Below are positions 1-7,741 of a stretch of 64,000 bases of DNA, in pieces. Location: IMG/VR virus record IMGVR_UViG_3300009149_000011, positions 1 to 64,000 of that record. One strand, written 5' to 3'. The translations under genes and the position numbers were made by a program. Positions within the stretch are counted from its first letter, which is position 1; the number at the start of each line of letters is the position of its first letter. The notes under the pieces are model-generated. The model was not told where the DNA came from. It searched no databases and saw only the letters and a list, made by a program, of their open reading frames with translations. This stretch comes from a virus.

Positions 1-12
1 CGTTATAAAACA

Positions 13-228
13 TTAGAGAAGCATACTTTCTAATATTTCTATTTCTATATAATTTTTAGTTGTAAGTTCTTTTAATGATAAACCACCAGTTGATTTCATC
101 CACACTTTCTTACCATTATTAAATTCACTTAACCATTCTTTCTCTTTATATAAGTCAAACAACTTACTTTTAATATTTTTTTCAATTCTATCCACAATAA
201 ACGTTTTATAACAAAGTGTAAAAACCAT
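13..228 (-). CDS. hypothetical protein, 71 aa
   Basis: Lysine-rich soluble protein with no domain I recognise, no signal peptide and no membrane segment. It has its own ATG and TAA and is separated from the next gene upstream by 143 nt containing a palindrome, so it is probably an independent unit and not part of an operon. It is the outermost member of a row of short single genes in the first 3.7 kb. Confidence 0.5.
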   Translation of the reverse strand: MVFTLCYKTFIVDRIEKNIKSKLFDLYKEKEWLSEFNNGKKVWMKSTGGLSLKELTTKNYIEIEILESMLL

Positions 229-318
229 TTTGTTCGTGGTTCTAATTAACTTTGTTTGGTTATTATTTAATTTATATTTTTAATTTAGTTCAGTTTCAAA
301 ACGGTTCTTACACAGACC

Positions 319-356
319 GTTGTGCTTCATTAAAACGCCACTTCGTTAAGCACAAC
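319..356. repeat. imperfect palindrome between cassette-like genes
   Basis: GTTGTGCTT at 319-327 pairs with AAGCACAAC at 348-356 around a 20-nt loop. It lies just downstream of the stop of the 372-581 gene. Its place after a short gene resembles an integron attC site or other cassette-end hairpin; the boundary motif CCGTTGT resembles those at 976, 1957 and 2299. Confidence 0.5.
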
Positions 357-371
357 ACAGAATATAAATAA

Positions 372-581
372 TTAAATTTTTCCGTCTGCAAATTCACATT
401 TAATATTTGTGTGCTTTTCAAGTTCACCCTCCCAAGCATTGAGGTCGCTTAGTGTATAGCCATCAATACCCCTTTGATTTCTATCTTGTTTTTGTAATAT
501 TCTTTTACCGTCTCTTATTAAGTTAAGCAACCTCGCAACTTCGTGAGGGTTTGTAATTTCAATTAAAGTTCTTGTTTTCAT
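372..581 (-). CDS. hypothetical protein, 69 aa
   Basis: Small charged protein starting MKTRTLIEITNPHEVARLL; no recognised domain. It is 33 nt downstream of the 615-917 gene, close enough for co-transcription, and is followed by the palindrome at 319-356. The ATG at 581 is the only sensible start. Confidence 0.55.
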   Translation of the reverse strand: MKTRTLIEITNPHEVARLLNLIRDGKRILQKQDRNQRGIDGYTLSDLNAWEGELEKHTNIKCEFADGKI

Positions 582-614
582 AATCCAAAATTTAAAAATT
601 CATATTCTAATTCG

Positions 615-917
615 TTATAGCACATACATACCAAGTACCTGCCTAATCATATCGTCAGTGTGTTTGATTATTTCCGCTATATGCTTCATCTGTTCTTCGT
701 CTGAACACCGCAGCATTTGTTTTGCCACTTCTTTTTTATAAGCCAATATTTCTTTTAGGCTTTCAGTTGTCTTTTCAATATCCATTGATGCTGCTACGTG
801 CAATGAATTAAGTTCACCTATCCTTGTTGCCATCGTTGCATTATCCGCATCAGAAGTACGTGCCATAACATTATGTATAGCACATTGCTGTAATCGTTTC
901 AATCTAAGGTCTTCCAT
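615..917 (-). CDS. hypothetical helical protein, 100 aa
   Basis: Predicted almost wholly alpha-helical, with a leucine/lysine heptad-like stretch around residues 45-75 that could form a coiled coil. No signal peptide or known domain. The TAA stop lies inside CGTTATAG, the same short motif found at other gene ends in this region, so a recombination-type boundary may overlap the stop. Confidence 0.6.
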   Translation of the reverse strand: MEDLRLKRLQQCAIHNVMARTSDADNATMATRIGELNSLHVAASMDIEKTTESLKEILAYKKEVAKQMLRCSDEEQMKHIAEIIKHTDDMIRQVLGMYVL

Positions 918-978
918 AATCTATAAAGTTTGTGTTTCAAATTAAAGTCATCGTTGGCAACGTGCCATACACGAGCCG

Positions 979-1185
979 TTATAGCCAATTAAAATAAATG
1001 GCAGTTTTCACAAATACAATAGAGCCTCCAACCATAGTTACAAACCAATACCAAAGTCCATATAATTTGTTTTTTAGTTGTTTGTTAGAAGCCCAAATAA
1101 TACCAATAAAGGGTAAAAAACTGGCTATAACACCACCTATATGTAATGCCTTGTTTCCTTTTTGGTTATTCTGTTCTTTATCCAT
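979..1185 (-). CDS. small membrane protein, 68 aa
   Basis: Two hydrophobic segments (about residues 16-34 and 44-62) separated by a short charged loop, after a hydrophilic MDKEQNNQKGNK leader, suggest a two-helix inner-membrane protein. Its 3' end runs into a 60-nt spacer with a CCGTTATAGCC boundary and a short CGTG/CACG stem. Function unknown. Confidence 0.55.
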   Translation of the reverse strand: MDKEQNNQKGNKALHIGGVIASFLPFIGIIWASNKQLKNKLYGLWYWFVTMVGGSIVFVKTAIYFNWL

Positions 1186-1270
1186 TGTTTTAGTATTTAC
1201 TTGTTAGTGTAGTAATTTATCAAGGTCGGCACTACACATAGCCAAACCATTGTGCTTAATATGGGCTACA

Positions 1271-1438
1271 TCAGTTCTTCGTAGGAACATTTTCGGGAGC
1301 CTTATTTTTTTGCCAACGCTCAATTAACTTACGGATTTCAGTTTCACATAAGTTCTTTCTGCTTCTACCATCATCACTTGCAATTTGGTCAAGTGTTTCG
1401 GTTTCATCTTCTGTTAGGTGTATTTCAATTCGTTTCAT
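1271..1438 (-). CDS. ribbon-helix-helix-like small protein, 55 aa
   Basis: Starts MKRIEIHLTEDETETLDQIA, a short beta strand followed by two helices as in Arc/CopG/MetJ-type DNA-binding proteins; the body is basic. Its ATG overlaps the TAA of the 1438-1755 gene by one base, implying translational coupling. It may be a repressor or an antitoxin, but no partner toxin is evident. The family call is by residue pattern only. Confidence 0.5.
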   Translation of the reverse strand: MKRIEIHLTEDETETLDQIASDDGRSRKNLCETEIRKLIERWQKNKAPENVPTKN

Positions 1439-1755
1439 TAATCAATCATTTTTATAGATGAATATGCGATATTCCAAACTTCACCGTTTTCTCTTTTACA
1501 TTTTACTTTTTTAGGGTTAAGCTTTAAAACCTCCCATATTTCACCATTAAATTTGTCGGCAGTAACAGAAACTATATCTCCAACTTTTAAATCGGTTCTT
1601 GCTTTTTCCTTTCGCTCTAATTTAGCTTGGTGCTCTTTTTCACGAATGAGTCTATTAGCATCAGCAATCACTTTATTCAGTTCATATAATGATAATCCAG
1701 TTAAGTCTATTTTACTTTCTGTGTTTATTGTTGCAAGTTCTTGTAGTAAATTCAT
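1438..1755 (-). CDS. hypothetical protein with KOW-like carboxyl half, 105 aa
   Basis: The amino half is helical and lysine/glutamate rich. The carboxyl half (DLKVGDIVSVTADKFNGEIW and onward) has the strand-turn look of a small beta-barrel such as KOW or SH3-like folds. It overlaps the RHH-like gene by one base. A good Bacteroidota-type promoter lies just upstream (1791-1821), so the two genes probably form an operon. Confidence 0.55.
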   Translation of the reverse strand: MNLLQELATINTESKIDLTGLSLYELNKVIADANRLIREKEHQAKLERKEKARTDLKVGDIVSVTADKFNGEIWEVLKLNPKKVKCKRENGEVWNIAYSSIKMID

Positions 1756-1790
1756 GTCTTTTTGTTTTAGTGTTACAATTAATTATACGA

Positions 1791-1821
1791 CAAACTTACG
1801 ATAAAGTTTCGTAACCACCAA
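1791..1821 (-). promoter_or_regulatory. Bacteroidota-type promoter
   Basis: On the minus strand: TTG (1821-1819), exactly 20 nt, then TAAGTTTG (1798-1791), matching the -33/-7 consensus TTG-N20-TAnnTTTG. It sits 36 nt upstream of the 1755 start codon. Confidence 0.65.
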
Positions 1822-1910
1822 ATTTATTTTACAACACTCTAAAAAATAAGGAGGAAAGGTTCGTGCTTCGTAGGTAGTTTATCGGTTCAAACCGCCCATA
1901 CTAAAGCACA

Positions 1911-1963
1911 ACAACACCTAAAAAGCATACCCTACGGGATACGCATTTTAGCCAAACCGTTGT
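1911..1963. repeat. imperfect palindrome, cassette-end-like
   Basis: Outer arms ACAAC (1911-1915) and GTTGT (1959-1963), inner arms CTAAAA (1918-1923) and TTTTAG (1946-1951), with a further GC-rich stem around CCC-TAC-GGG at the apex. The stacked short arms with mismatched spacers resemble a folded attC site. It lies directly downstream of the 1972-2205 gene. Confidence 0.5.
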
Positions 1964-1971
1964 AAGTAATA

Positions 1972-2205
1972 CTACGTTAGTGCTATTCCGTTCATAAACG
2001 GTTTACCATCTATATAATACCTTACTTTGGTTTTGTCATAAGGTTTAATTTCGGTATAGTCTACCCACCCCTTTTGATTTATATTATGAGTTCCACCACT
2101 CCAATCGCCTTGTATTTCTACGGTTGTTTTTCTGATTCCAACCACTTCAAAAGGGGATGCATCTGCTTTATGGTAAACCTTGTCACCTAATTTAAAATTG
2201 TGCAT
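1972..2205 (-). CDS. YodC-like small beta-barrel protein, 77 aa
   Basis: MHNFKLGDKVYHKADASPFEVVGI followed by alternating short strands resembles the YodC (DUF2158) family: a GD.V..K....F.V.. opening and a later W. Role unknown. Ends in TAG. Palindromes flank it on both sides (1911-1963 and 2242-2305), so it has the form of a single-gene cassette. Confidence 0.5.
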   Translation of the reverse strand: MHNFKLGDKVYHKADASPFEVVGIRKTTVEIQGDWSGGTHNINQKGWVDYTEIKPYDKTKVRYYIDGKPFMNGIALT

Positions 2206-2241
2206 ATATATATTATTTTAGTTATTAAATCCGTACTACTT

Positions 2242-2305
2242 ACAACACGTAATATAGTTAACCCTATCGGGTCGCTATCGCTTAACCATATTGCCATACG
2301 TTATA
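2242..2305. repeat. imperfect palindrome, cassette-end-like
   Basis: AATAT-A-GTTAA (2251-2261) pairs with TTAAC-C-ATATT (2282-2292); the flanks carry ACAAC at 2242 and CGTTATA at 2299. The CGTTATA overlaps the TAA stop of the 2301-2453 gene. Same architecture as the 1911-1963 element. Confidence 0.5.
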
Positions 2306-2453
2306 AAAAATTAAGCGTAAACCAATCTCTTATTCTTATAAAGAATCTCCACCGTTTTCTAACCTCAACTTTTTTAATCCAAGCCTTAGCTCTTTTGTCT
2401 GTGTGTGGTACAAATTCAAAACCCTCACGTTTACATATTTCTTTTATATCCAT
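2301..2453 (-). CDS. small basic protein, 50 aa
   Basis: Starts MDIKEICKREGFEFVPHTDK and continues with an Arg/Lys-rich helix (VEVRKRWRFF). No known domain. The frame is open from ATG 2453 to TAA 2301 and fills an otherwise empty spacer; its stop is embedded in the palindrome at 2242-2305. Confidence 0.4.
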   Translation of the reverse strand: MDIKEICKREGFEFVPHTDKRAKAWIKKVEVRKRWRFFIRIRDWFTLNFL

Positions 2454-2583
2454 ATCACATTTTATAACAAGGTTTATAAAGTAATTAGGCGGTTAAACTA
2501 CGTGGGTTTATTAATCTCAACTTACTCTTACCAATGCACTGGTGTGAGAAACTAAGCGCGCCTAAATACTTATACACTTAACA

Positions 2584-2907
2584 TCATAAACAATAAAGCG
2601 TACGTTCTTCAATTGGTATATTGTTTTTAGTTGCGTATTCTTTAGCGTAAATCATCCCTTTGCTGTATCCATAATCAATATAAAATATATGCTTTTCAGC
2701 TACTTCTTTCCATATAAGACCAGCATCAATACCCCATTTTCTTTCGTGAGGTATATCATCATTTAAAATACCTTCTTGGGTATAAAGTAAATGGCTTGCT
2801 ATAGGCGCTTCCCCTTTGCTTAAGCTATCCCTTACGCATTCCCTAGCGTACTTTATGTTTCTTTCGATATCTCCAGCGTATGGGCTTTCTAATATTACTC
2901 TTATCAT
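2584..2907 (-). CDS. DUF7768/DUF4406-like nucleoside 2-deoxyribosyltransferase-fold protein, 107 aa
   Basis: Opens IRVILESPYAGDIERNIKYA and contains APIASHLLYTQ and, later, DYGYSKGM: the pattern of the small phage and mobile-element family related to nucleoside 2-deoxyribosyltransferases (strand, SPYAG loop, ERN helix, PIASHL). The fold binds nucleotides; the reaction in this subfamily is not established. Full length for the family. Stands alone, TGA stop. Confidence 0.65.
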   Translation of the reverse strand: MIRVILESPYAGDIERNIKYARECVRDSLSKGEAPIASHLLYTQEGILNDDIPHERKWGIDAGLIWKEVAEKHIFYIDYGYSKGMIYAKEYATKNNIPIEERTLYCL

Positions 2908-2963
2908 AATTATAATTTAAAGTTTATAACACTATGCAAAACTCAATTAAAAAAGCGAATACA

Positions 2964-3320
2964 TTATCCAAAATGAACCATCTTTCGCTTTTTAATGGCA
3001 TCATTGCACCCATCAATGAATTTATCTATCATTTCAATGAAATCGAAATCACGCCCCTTTGAGTTATCAAAATTTTCTTTAATTGAGGTTAGTCCTTTCA
3101 CAATTCTCTTGCACTCTTTTATTGTGAGTCTACCATCACAATCTGAATGATTAATTAACGGCATTATGTCGTGATCTAAGTCTTTAGCGAACCCTTTATT
3201 CCCCCCGTATTCTTTTAGTTCGTTTATATCTATATCTATTTGCAAACATAAAGACTTCCTAAATCTTGCGAAAGTACTATAAGGTCCATTGAAACATCCA
3301 AATGTTGTATCTAATCCCAT
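2964..3320 (-). CDS. conserved MGLD/HSDCDG family protein, 118 aa
   Basis: Starts MGLDTTFGCFNGPYSTFARF and has the motif LINHSDCDGRLTIKEC at residues about 57-72. This uncharacterised family occurs widely in phages and bacteria as MGLD..(H/F)..(W/F).G.Y..F..(W/F)R with an L.NHSDC(D/E)G box; the His/Asp/Cys cluster could bind metal. A diverged paralogue (5762-6238) is in the window, with HSDAED in place of HSDCDG. Confidence 0.6.
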   Translation of the reverse strand: MGLDTTFGCFNGPYSTFARFRKSLCLQIDIDINELKEYGGNKGFAKDLDHDIMPLINHSDCDGRLTIKECKRIVKGLTSIKENFDNSKGRDFDFIEMIDKFIDGCNDAIKKRKMVHFG

Positions 3321-3350
3321 AATTTTTTGTTATTGTTAATTATACCGTAA

Positions 3351-3414
3351 TAATGCTAACACAAAACATAAAGCCATGCTTCGAAACGCCTTATATTTTT
3401 TATAATTAGCATTA
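3351..3414. repeat. long-range palindrome
   Basis: TAATGCTAA (3351-3359) is the exact inverse of TTAGCATTA (3406-3414), with smaller inner complementarities, between two short genes. Similar in kind to the palindromes at 319, 1911 and 2242. The distal arm overlaps the 3412 stop codon. Confidence 0.45.
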
Positions 3415-3642
3415 ACTCAGTGAGTCAAATCCTACAAATTCCTTAATTCTGTTTAATTCCTCTTCTAAATTATCAGCACGTTCATTTGAGCAACTGCTAA
3501 AATTATGCATAGGTAATGTATTTGCTACGCCCCTGCTTTCAATGAAGCTTTTTACCATTTCGAAAATTCTTATTTCATTTGCTCCACTATCGAAGATGTG
3601 CTTTATCTCCATTCTTAACTGCTCTTTTTCTATATCGTTCAT
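3412..3642 (-). CDS. hypothetical protein, 76 aa
   Basis: Acidic helical protein with two Cys/Ser-rich central positions (FSSCSNERAD); no recognised domain. Its stop lies in the palindrome at 3351-3414. Nothing in the context indicates function. Confidence 0.5.
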   Translation of the reverse strand: MNDIEKEQLRMEIKHIFDSGANEIRIFEMVKSFIESRGVANTLPMHNFSSCSNERADNLEEELNRIKEFVGFDSLS

Positions 3643-3720
3643 AATTCTGCGGTTTTAAACTTTAAATAAAATACCCACGCACCTATCATTAGCAAACACT
3701 AAACTCATCGTGTGAAAAAA

Positions 3721-3852
3721 CTAAGACCTCCAAAACCAATTGCCTTTTATGTGATTTCTATCTTCTGGATAAAATTGTGGACTATCAAAAGCAATCCACC
3801 ATAGTTCTAGTTTCCAAATATAAAATCTTCTTTGCGCTACACTTACCTCCAT
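3721..3852 (-). CDS. small Trp-rich protein, 43 aa
   Basis: MEVSVAQRRFYIWKLELWWI continues to a TAG stop. Five or more Trp and several aromatic residues, no signal peptide. Its ATG is 2 nt downstream of the stop of 3855-4280, suggesting coupled translation; this tight spacing is the main support for a real gene. Confidence 0.45.
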   Translation of the reverse strand: MEVSVAQRRFYIWKLELWWIAFDSPQFYPEDRNHIKGNWFWRS

Positions 3853-3854
3853 AT

Positions 3855-4280
3855 CTATTCCGTTTTATAAATCTTAATGGTATACTTATCGCCTTCTTTA
3901 ATCTGAAATTCACTATCTATATCCGTCCAAATCTTAACTCCCCCATGCTCTATTGTCATTAATCCTGGACATTCTTCCCAAAACTCTTCACCTTCACCTT
4001 CAAACTCATAACAAATTTTAGAATCATTTAAAGATAGCTTTTTCTTCATTAACTCCATAGCCCATACAGCTCCTCCAATGAAAGTTGCTTTAGTATCTTC
4101 AAAATCTCTTTTGTTATTGCAATTTGCAAAAGATACGGCTTCATCAAAAATTTCCTGTTTACTTATAGTTTCTGGTTCTATTTCAGATTTACACACAATC
4201 CTTCCGCATTCTTTGCAGAAAGGGATTATGTTTTTTTCAAAAGAAACATTAGGCTTAATACATTTACAAGGTATCGTCAT
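3855..4280 (-). CDS. hypothetical protein with amino-terminal zinc-ribbon-like cysteines, 141 aa
   Basis: Residues 5-30 contain CKC and later CKECGRIVC, a spacing compatible with a small zinc ribbon. The remainder is acidic with a (GEGEEFWEECPG) stretch and a beta-rich end. No family assigned. Heads a two-gene unit with the 43-aa protein downstream. Confidence 0.55.
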   Translation of the reverse strand: MTIPCKCIKPNVSFEKNIIPFCKECGRIVCKSEIEPETISKQEIFDEAVSFANCNNKRDFEDTKATFIGGAVWAMELMKKKLSLNDSKICYEFEGEGEEFWEECPGLMTIEHGGVKIWTDIDSEFQIKEGDKYTIKIYKTE

Positions 4281-4319
4281 GTTATTTCATGTATGTGTAA
4301 ACTTTTTCTAAATCGATTA

Positions 4320-4523
4320 TCATTTGTTCAAACCTAAATCTTTAGTAGATTCAGCTTTCTTCAACTTTTCATATTCCATGATAGCAGACTTAAGTATAGT
4401 TCTACAAGTTAAATCTCCAAAAACAGTGTTTCCGTCTTTATGTTTCAATTCAATTGGATCATCACCAACAACGGTCCACCCAATTGACTGTAAAGCCTTT
4501 TTATCTTCTTTTAACAATTTCAT
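4320..4523 (-). CDS. hypothetical protein, 67 aa, paralogous to 7931-8287
   Basis: LLKEDKKALQSIGWTVVGDD then PIELKHKDGN parallels LLKDLGWEIECESPLEIRHEDG at the start of the 7931-8287 protein, so the two share a small domain (helix, GW strand, P.E.(K/R)H.DG hairpin). Function unknown. Confidence 0.55.
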   Translation of the reverse strand: MKLLKEDKKALQSIGWTVVGDDPIELKHKDGNTVFGDLTCRTILKSAIMEYEKLKKAESTKDLGLNK

Positions 4524-4529
4524 AGTTTA

Positions 4530-4799
4530 TTAATAACAACGATTATAATTTAACCAATTATACCAATAGTGATACCCGCTTCTCCAGACATAAACCCATC
4601 TGTTACCATTCCATACATAAACATAGTGACCACCGTATTCAGAGTGCCAATAGGCTCTCTGACAAAAGCATCCATTACACCTATCTGAAATACTATATTG
4701 TTGACTGTAATAACTGCCTGATGAGAATCCGCTCTGAGCTTTAGTTTCGATGCTCATAATTCCTATGAGCAACAAACAAGTTAATATAAATTTTTTCAC
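4530..4799 (-). CDS. secreted Tyr/Trp-rich protein, 89 aa
   Basis: Sec signal peptide MKKFILTCLLLIGIMSIETKA with likely cleavage after TKA. The mature part of about 67 residues is packed with Tyr, Trp, His and Gly (YVWNGNRWVYVWRSGYHYW) and carries paired cysteines (CNGCFC). Small exported aromatic-rich proteins may bind the envelope or glycans; no family is recognised. It is 6 nt upstream of the 4320-4523 gene. Confidence 0.6.
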   Translation of the reverse strand: MKKFILTCLLLIGIMSIETKAQSGFSSGSYYSQQYSISDRCNGCFCQRAYWHSEYGGHYVYVWNGNRWVYVWRSGYHYWYNWLNYNRCY

Positions 4800-4836
4800 T
4801 ATATTAACTTAAACATTTAACTAATAAAAGACAAAT

Positions 4837-5373
4837 TTATCTTTCCATAAACACCTCTTCTCTTTCAATGTTTTCAATAGACTCAATGTTTGATCTTTTC
4901 ATCTTTCTAACCAGTATATTTGATTCATTCCTACAATGCCCAACTCTATAGTCTCCAGCCGTAACTCTAAAAGTTATTTCACCATCTCCATTAACAATAA
5001 ACCCGCCATCATTGAATGGCACATCTATATCTGGGCCTCCTACAAGACCATCATAATAAATGTTCTCTAATTCTATTTCATCTTTTTCCTCTGCGCCTTT
5101 AAGTATTTGATCATACTCTTCATTAGAAAGTTCTCTAGCCCCTCTCCATCTAGAGCAAACGTTCTTACTAATGTTTTTATCGTATCTATCGAATAATACC
5201 CAATGATATGTTACGGACCACACTAAGCTGTCATCATCCTTTTCAAAAACCTTACCGCTTCTAACTTCAAAGTCATTCTCTTCAATCTTCTTTCTTAGAT
5301 CTGCGGCTCTGGTCTCTAAATCAAGTCGATCAACCCTTAATTGATCTAATTCTTTTTGTAATTGGTCTTTCAT
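4837..5373 (-). CDS. hypothetical coiled-coil protein, 178 aa
   Basis: Residues 1-33 form a heptad coiled coil (MKDQLQKELDQLRVDRLDLE). The remainder is acidic and beta-rich with a GGPDIDVPFNDGGF loop. Not recognised. A small overlapping frame (5330-5470) may precede it. Its ATG at 5373 gives the natural coiled-coil start. Confidence 0.6.
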   Translation of the reverse strand: MKDQLQKELDQLRVDRLDLETRAADLRKKIEENDFEVRSGKVFEKDDDSLVWSVTYHWVLFDRYDKNISKNVCSRWRGARELSNEEYDQILKGAEEKDEIELENIYYDGLVGGPDIDVPFNDGGFIVNGDGEITFRVTAGDYRVGHCRNESNILVRKMKRSNIESIENIEREEVFMER

Positions 5374-5470
5374 TACTTGATTTATCTTTAAATATTATTA
5401 TTTTATTAGATTCAATGCCTCTTGAAAAAATCTTATCTAATTGTTTGAAGTTTGTTTTAATTTTTTTCAT
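5330..5470 (-). CDS. possible small basic protein, 46 aa, overlapping frame
   Basis: ATG at 5470 overlaps the TGA of the 5467-5760 gene as ATGA, the coupling arrangement used throughout the window. The product is Lys/Ile-rich (MKKIKTNFKQLDKIF). It overlaps the first 44 nt of the next gene in another frame, which is unusual here and keeps confidence low. Confidence 0.35.
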   Translation of the reverse strand: MKKIKTNFKQLDKIFSRGIESNKIIIFKDKSSNERPITKRIRSIKG

Positions 5471-5760
5471 AACACAGTTTCCCCTATTGATTCCACCATC
5501 TCTTCCACTTGTTTAATAACTTCAGGCTTTCTAAAACGAGAAGCACAAAACCCTGGCTCTACACCCTTAAGAACTCCATCGGTAAATGGTTTGTTAGTAA
5601 TTTCTACTAATAACAATCTACCTCTACTATCCCAACTTTCCACTCTACGAACAGTGTATTCCTGACCCTTTCTTGGAAGTTGATCAAAATGAGCTATCAT
5701 AACATCCACCATATCGGTGAAGTCATCATCAATACATATAACTTTATCCCCTACTTTCAT
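5467..5760 (-). CDS. conserved phage-type hypothetical protein, 97 aa
   Basis: MKVGDKVICIDDDF opening, RKGQEYTVRRV and EPGFCASRFRKP motifs: a small beta-barrel-like family common as a hypothetical protein in phages of Bacteroidota. No activity known. Starts 2 nt from the stop of the 5762-6238 gene. Confidence 0.6.
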   Translation of the reverse strand: MKVGDKVICIDDDFTDMVDVMIAHFDQLPRKGQEYTVRRVESWDSRGRLLLVEITNKPFTDGVLKGVEPGFCASRFRKPEVIKQVEEMVESIGETVL

Positions 5761-5761
5761 A

Positions 5762-6238
5762 TTAACAAAATTCTAATTCTTCTCCTGCTTCAGCAGCTTC
5801 ATCCATAGCATCAGCTAAAGATAAAGCTCTTTTTTTATCAAAATCATCTTCTGACCAGTCGGCAACTAACTCCCTTAATCTAGGAGCAGTGTCTACACAT
5901 TGAATAACTGTTAGACTATCTTCTGCATCAGAGTGGTATAACAGATTCTTTATAGGATCTTTTATTTTATCCCAACTCATAGGTTTGTGACAAACCATTT
6001 CAGACATGTTTTTATATTTATAGGCACCTACAAAAGAGCTGCCTTTCGCTTCCAAAATTTTAATCACAGCGTCTTGTGCTTGCTGCAAAGCTGATTTGCT
6101 ATGAAGTAAAACATCTTCTTGAGTAAATCCTTCCATCTGATCGATGTTGATACCTATATCTCTTGCAAGCTTTCTTCTAAAGTGACGAAATCCTCCATAG
6201 CTCCAGCTAACATCTCCATGACTAAATCCTAATCCCAT
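5762..6238 (-). CDS. MGLG family protein, paralogue of 2964-3320, 158 aa
   Basis: MGLGFSHGDVSWSYGGFRHF aligns with MGLDTTFGCFNGPYSTFARF of 2964-3320, and LLYHSDAEDSLTVIQC aligns with LINHSDCDGRLTIKEC. The Cys and second Asp of the conserved box are lost, so if the box binds metal this copy has diverged. Function unknown. Two nt separate it from the glycosyltransferase upstream. Confidence 0.6.
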   Translation of the reverse strand: MGLGFSHGDVSWSYGGFRHFRRKLARDIGINIDQMEGFTQEDVLLHSKSALQQAQDAVIKILEAKGSSFVGAYKYKNMSEMVCHKPMSWDKIKDPIKNLLYHSDAEDSLTVIQCVDTAPRLRELVADWSEDDFDKKRALSLADAMDEAAEAGEELEFC

Positions 6239-6240
6239 AA

Positions 6241-7281
6241 TTATTGCTTTAATAGTTTATCTAAATGTTCTTTAACCGTTTCTAAACTTGTTGGTTCCGT
6301 TGGAGTATAATCTACCGACTGCTTAGGGTTTTTACTTAACCTGGTAACTCCAAGTTGAAACTCATGCCACATCGGTGTTACATCACTAATTAACATCACA
6401 TGAGTATTACAAGCCCAAGATAGCCACGACAATCCAGAACTTACACCAATAAACAAAACAGACTCTTCAATCTGACTAATTCTATCTATCAAACTTATGT
6501 TGCCAGTCAAATCAATAACACGTTCCAATTCAGTAGGTTCTTTTGAAATAACAGCTACCTCAAAACCAAGAGAGCGGATATGATCAACAACCTTTTGCCA
6601 ACCGCCTTCTTCTTTCCAACCTTTCTTAGCATCACTAGCATGCTCTGATATACATACGACTTTTACCTTATCTTTGTTGCTCGATGTGCTCAGTTTAGTT
6701 TTTATTTCTTTATAATCAAGACCTAAAATACTAGAAGCCACCATTTGTAAAGGAACCTTTGAGCTATTTACTGGTGAATAAATAGAATTACCTTCTTCAT
6801 TAGCGCCAACATAATATTGGGCATATAAATTTTCTATTTCCGTATTAGGCTTTACGAAAACTATATCGGGATAAGCTCTGCTAAATATGCCATTAAAAAA
6901 TGTTGAACATATTACTTTGCAATTATGCTTTTTCCTAAACTCTTCTATATATGGCATCCATGCTATATTATCCCCAAGAGCAAATGCATCTATTTTAATT
7001 GAAACAATTTTATTTGTTGCATTAAAATGATCTATAAACACTATTTTTCCAGCTTTGTTGTTAATTCTTATCTTCCAATTTGTAAACCACTGCCTAGCCC
7101 CTAAGATCATATCGCCAGTCTCACACTCTCCAGAAAAAACTACGTTACCATTGTCATTGTTAATAAAATCAACGTCATAAATATCATCTTGTCCAGATTT
7201 AATCATAACTCTTGGACAATTACCTTGTATAGGTAAATTGCAAACATATGACACCTCTACTTCTATCATAATTCTATTCAT
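6241..7281 (-). CDS. glycosyltransferase, autotransporter O-heptosyltransferase-like (GT9 fold), 346 aa
   Basis: The core from about residue 90 (SIKIDAFALGDNIAWMPYIE, VICSTFFNGIF, LYAQYYVGA, VPLQMVASSILGL, FIGVSSGLSWLSWA) matches the TibC/BAHTCr group that transfers heptose to Ser residues of autotransporters, related to LPS heptosyltransferases. The GVSSGLSWL loop corresponds to the sugar-nucleotide site. The first 90 residues form a beta-rich extra domain. No autotransporter is in the window, so the acceptor is unknown; a virion or envelope protein is possible. Overlaps 7274-7741 by 8 nt. Confidence 0.75.
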   Translation of the reverse strand: MNRIMIEVEVSYVCNLPIQGNCPRVMIKSGQDDIYDVDFINNDNGNVVFSGECETGDMILGARQWFTNWKIRINNKAGKIVFIDHFNATNKIVSIKIDAFALGDNIAWMPYIEEFRKKHNCKVICSTFFNGIFSRAYPDIVFVKPNTEIENLYAQYYVGANEEGNSIYSPVNSSKVPLQMVASSILGLDYKEIKTKLSTSSNKDKVKVVCISEHASDAKKGWKEEGGWQKVVDHIRSLGFEVAVISKEPTELERVIDLTGNISLIDRISQIEESVLFIGVSSGLSWLSWACNTHVMLISDVTPMWHEFQLGVTRLSKNPKQSVDYTPTEPTSLETVKEHLDKLLKQ

Positions 7282-7741
7282 CTACGTAAATTGTCTCTTC
7301 GAACCCTCTACCACCTCTTCTTTTGTTAAAGCTAAGAACTTGCTTACCAGCCTCTTCAAATGATTCACAATCAAACTCAACACCGTCAATACTTAAAATG
7401 CGACCACCTGGATTATAAAAACAAGAAACCATATCACCCATTCCTCCTACATTAATTAAAAACATGTCACCACCAGTACCGTCAGCATAAACACTTCTAA
7501 TGTTCCAATTTAAAGGTTTGCACCTAAGCATATTCATACCATTGCTGGTCGTAAATCTTTCATAATTATAAACGCTAAAACCCCCCTTAGATGTTGTGTT
7601 ATTTATTTCACTATTCACTTCTGGAGAAAGTTTTTTCAAAGCTTCCTTTGGAACATCACCCCATTCGACAACTTCCATAAATTCTAAAGCGAACTCATTA
7701 GTCAAATCAATTGTGATCGGTATCGTAACTATATTACTCAT
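7274..7741 (-). CDS. hypothetical protein, 155 aa
   Basis: Soluble acidic protein with a GGDMFLINVGGMGDMVSCFY segment and a basic KRRGGRGF tail. No family recognised. Overlaps its neighbours at both ends (8 nt and 1 nt), placing it in the operon with the glycosyltransferase. Confidence 0.6.
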   Translation of the reverse strand: MSNIVTIPITIDLTNEFALEFMEVVEWGDVPKEALKKLSPEVNSEINNTTSKGGFSVYNYERFTTSNGMNMLRCKPLNWNIRSVYADGTGGDMFLINVGGMGDMVSCFYNPGGRILSIDGVEFDCESFEEAGKQVLSFNKRRGGRGFEETIYVDE

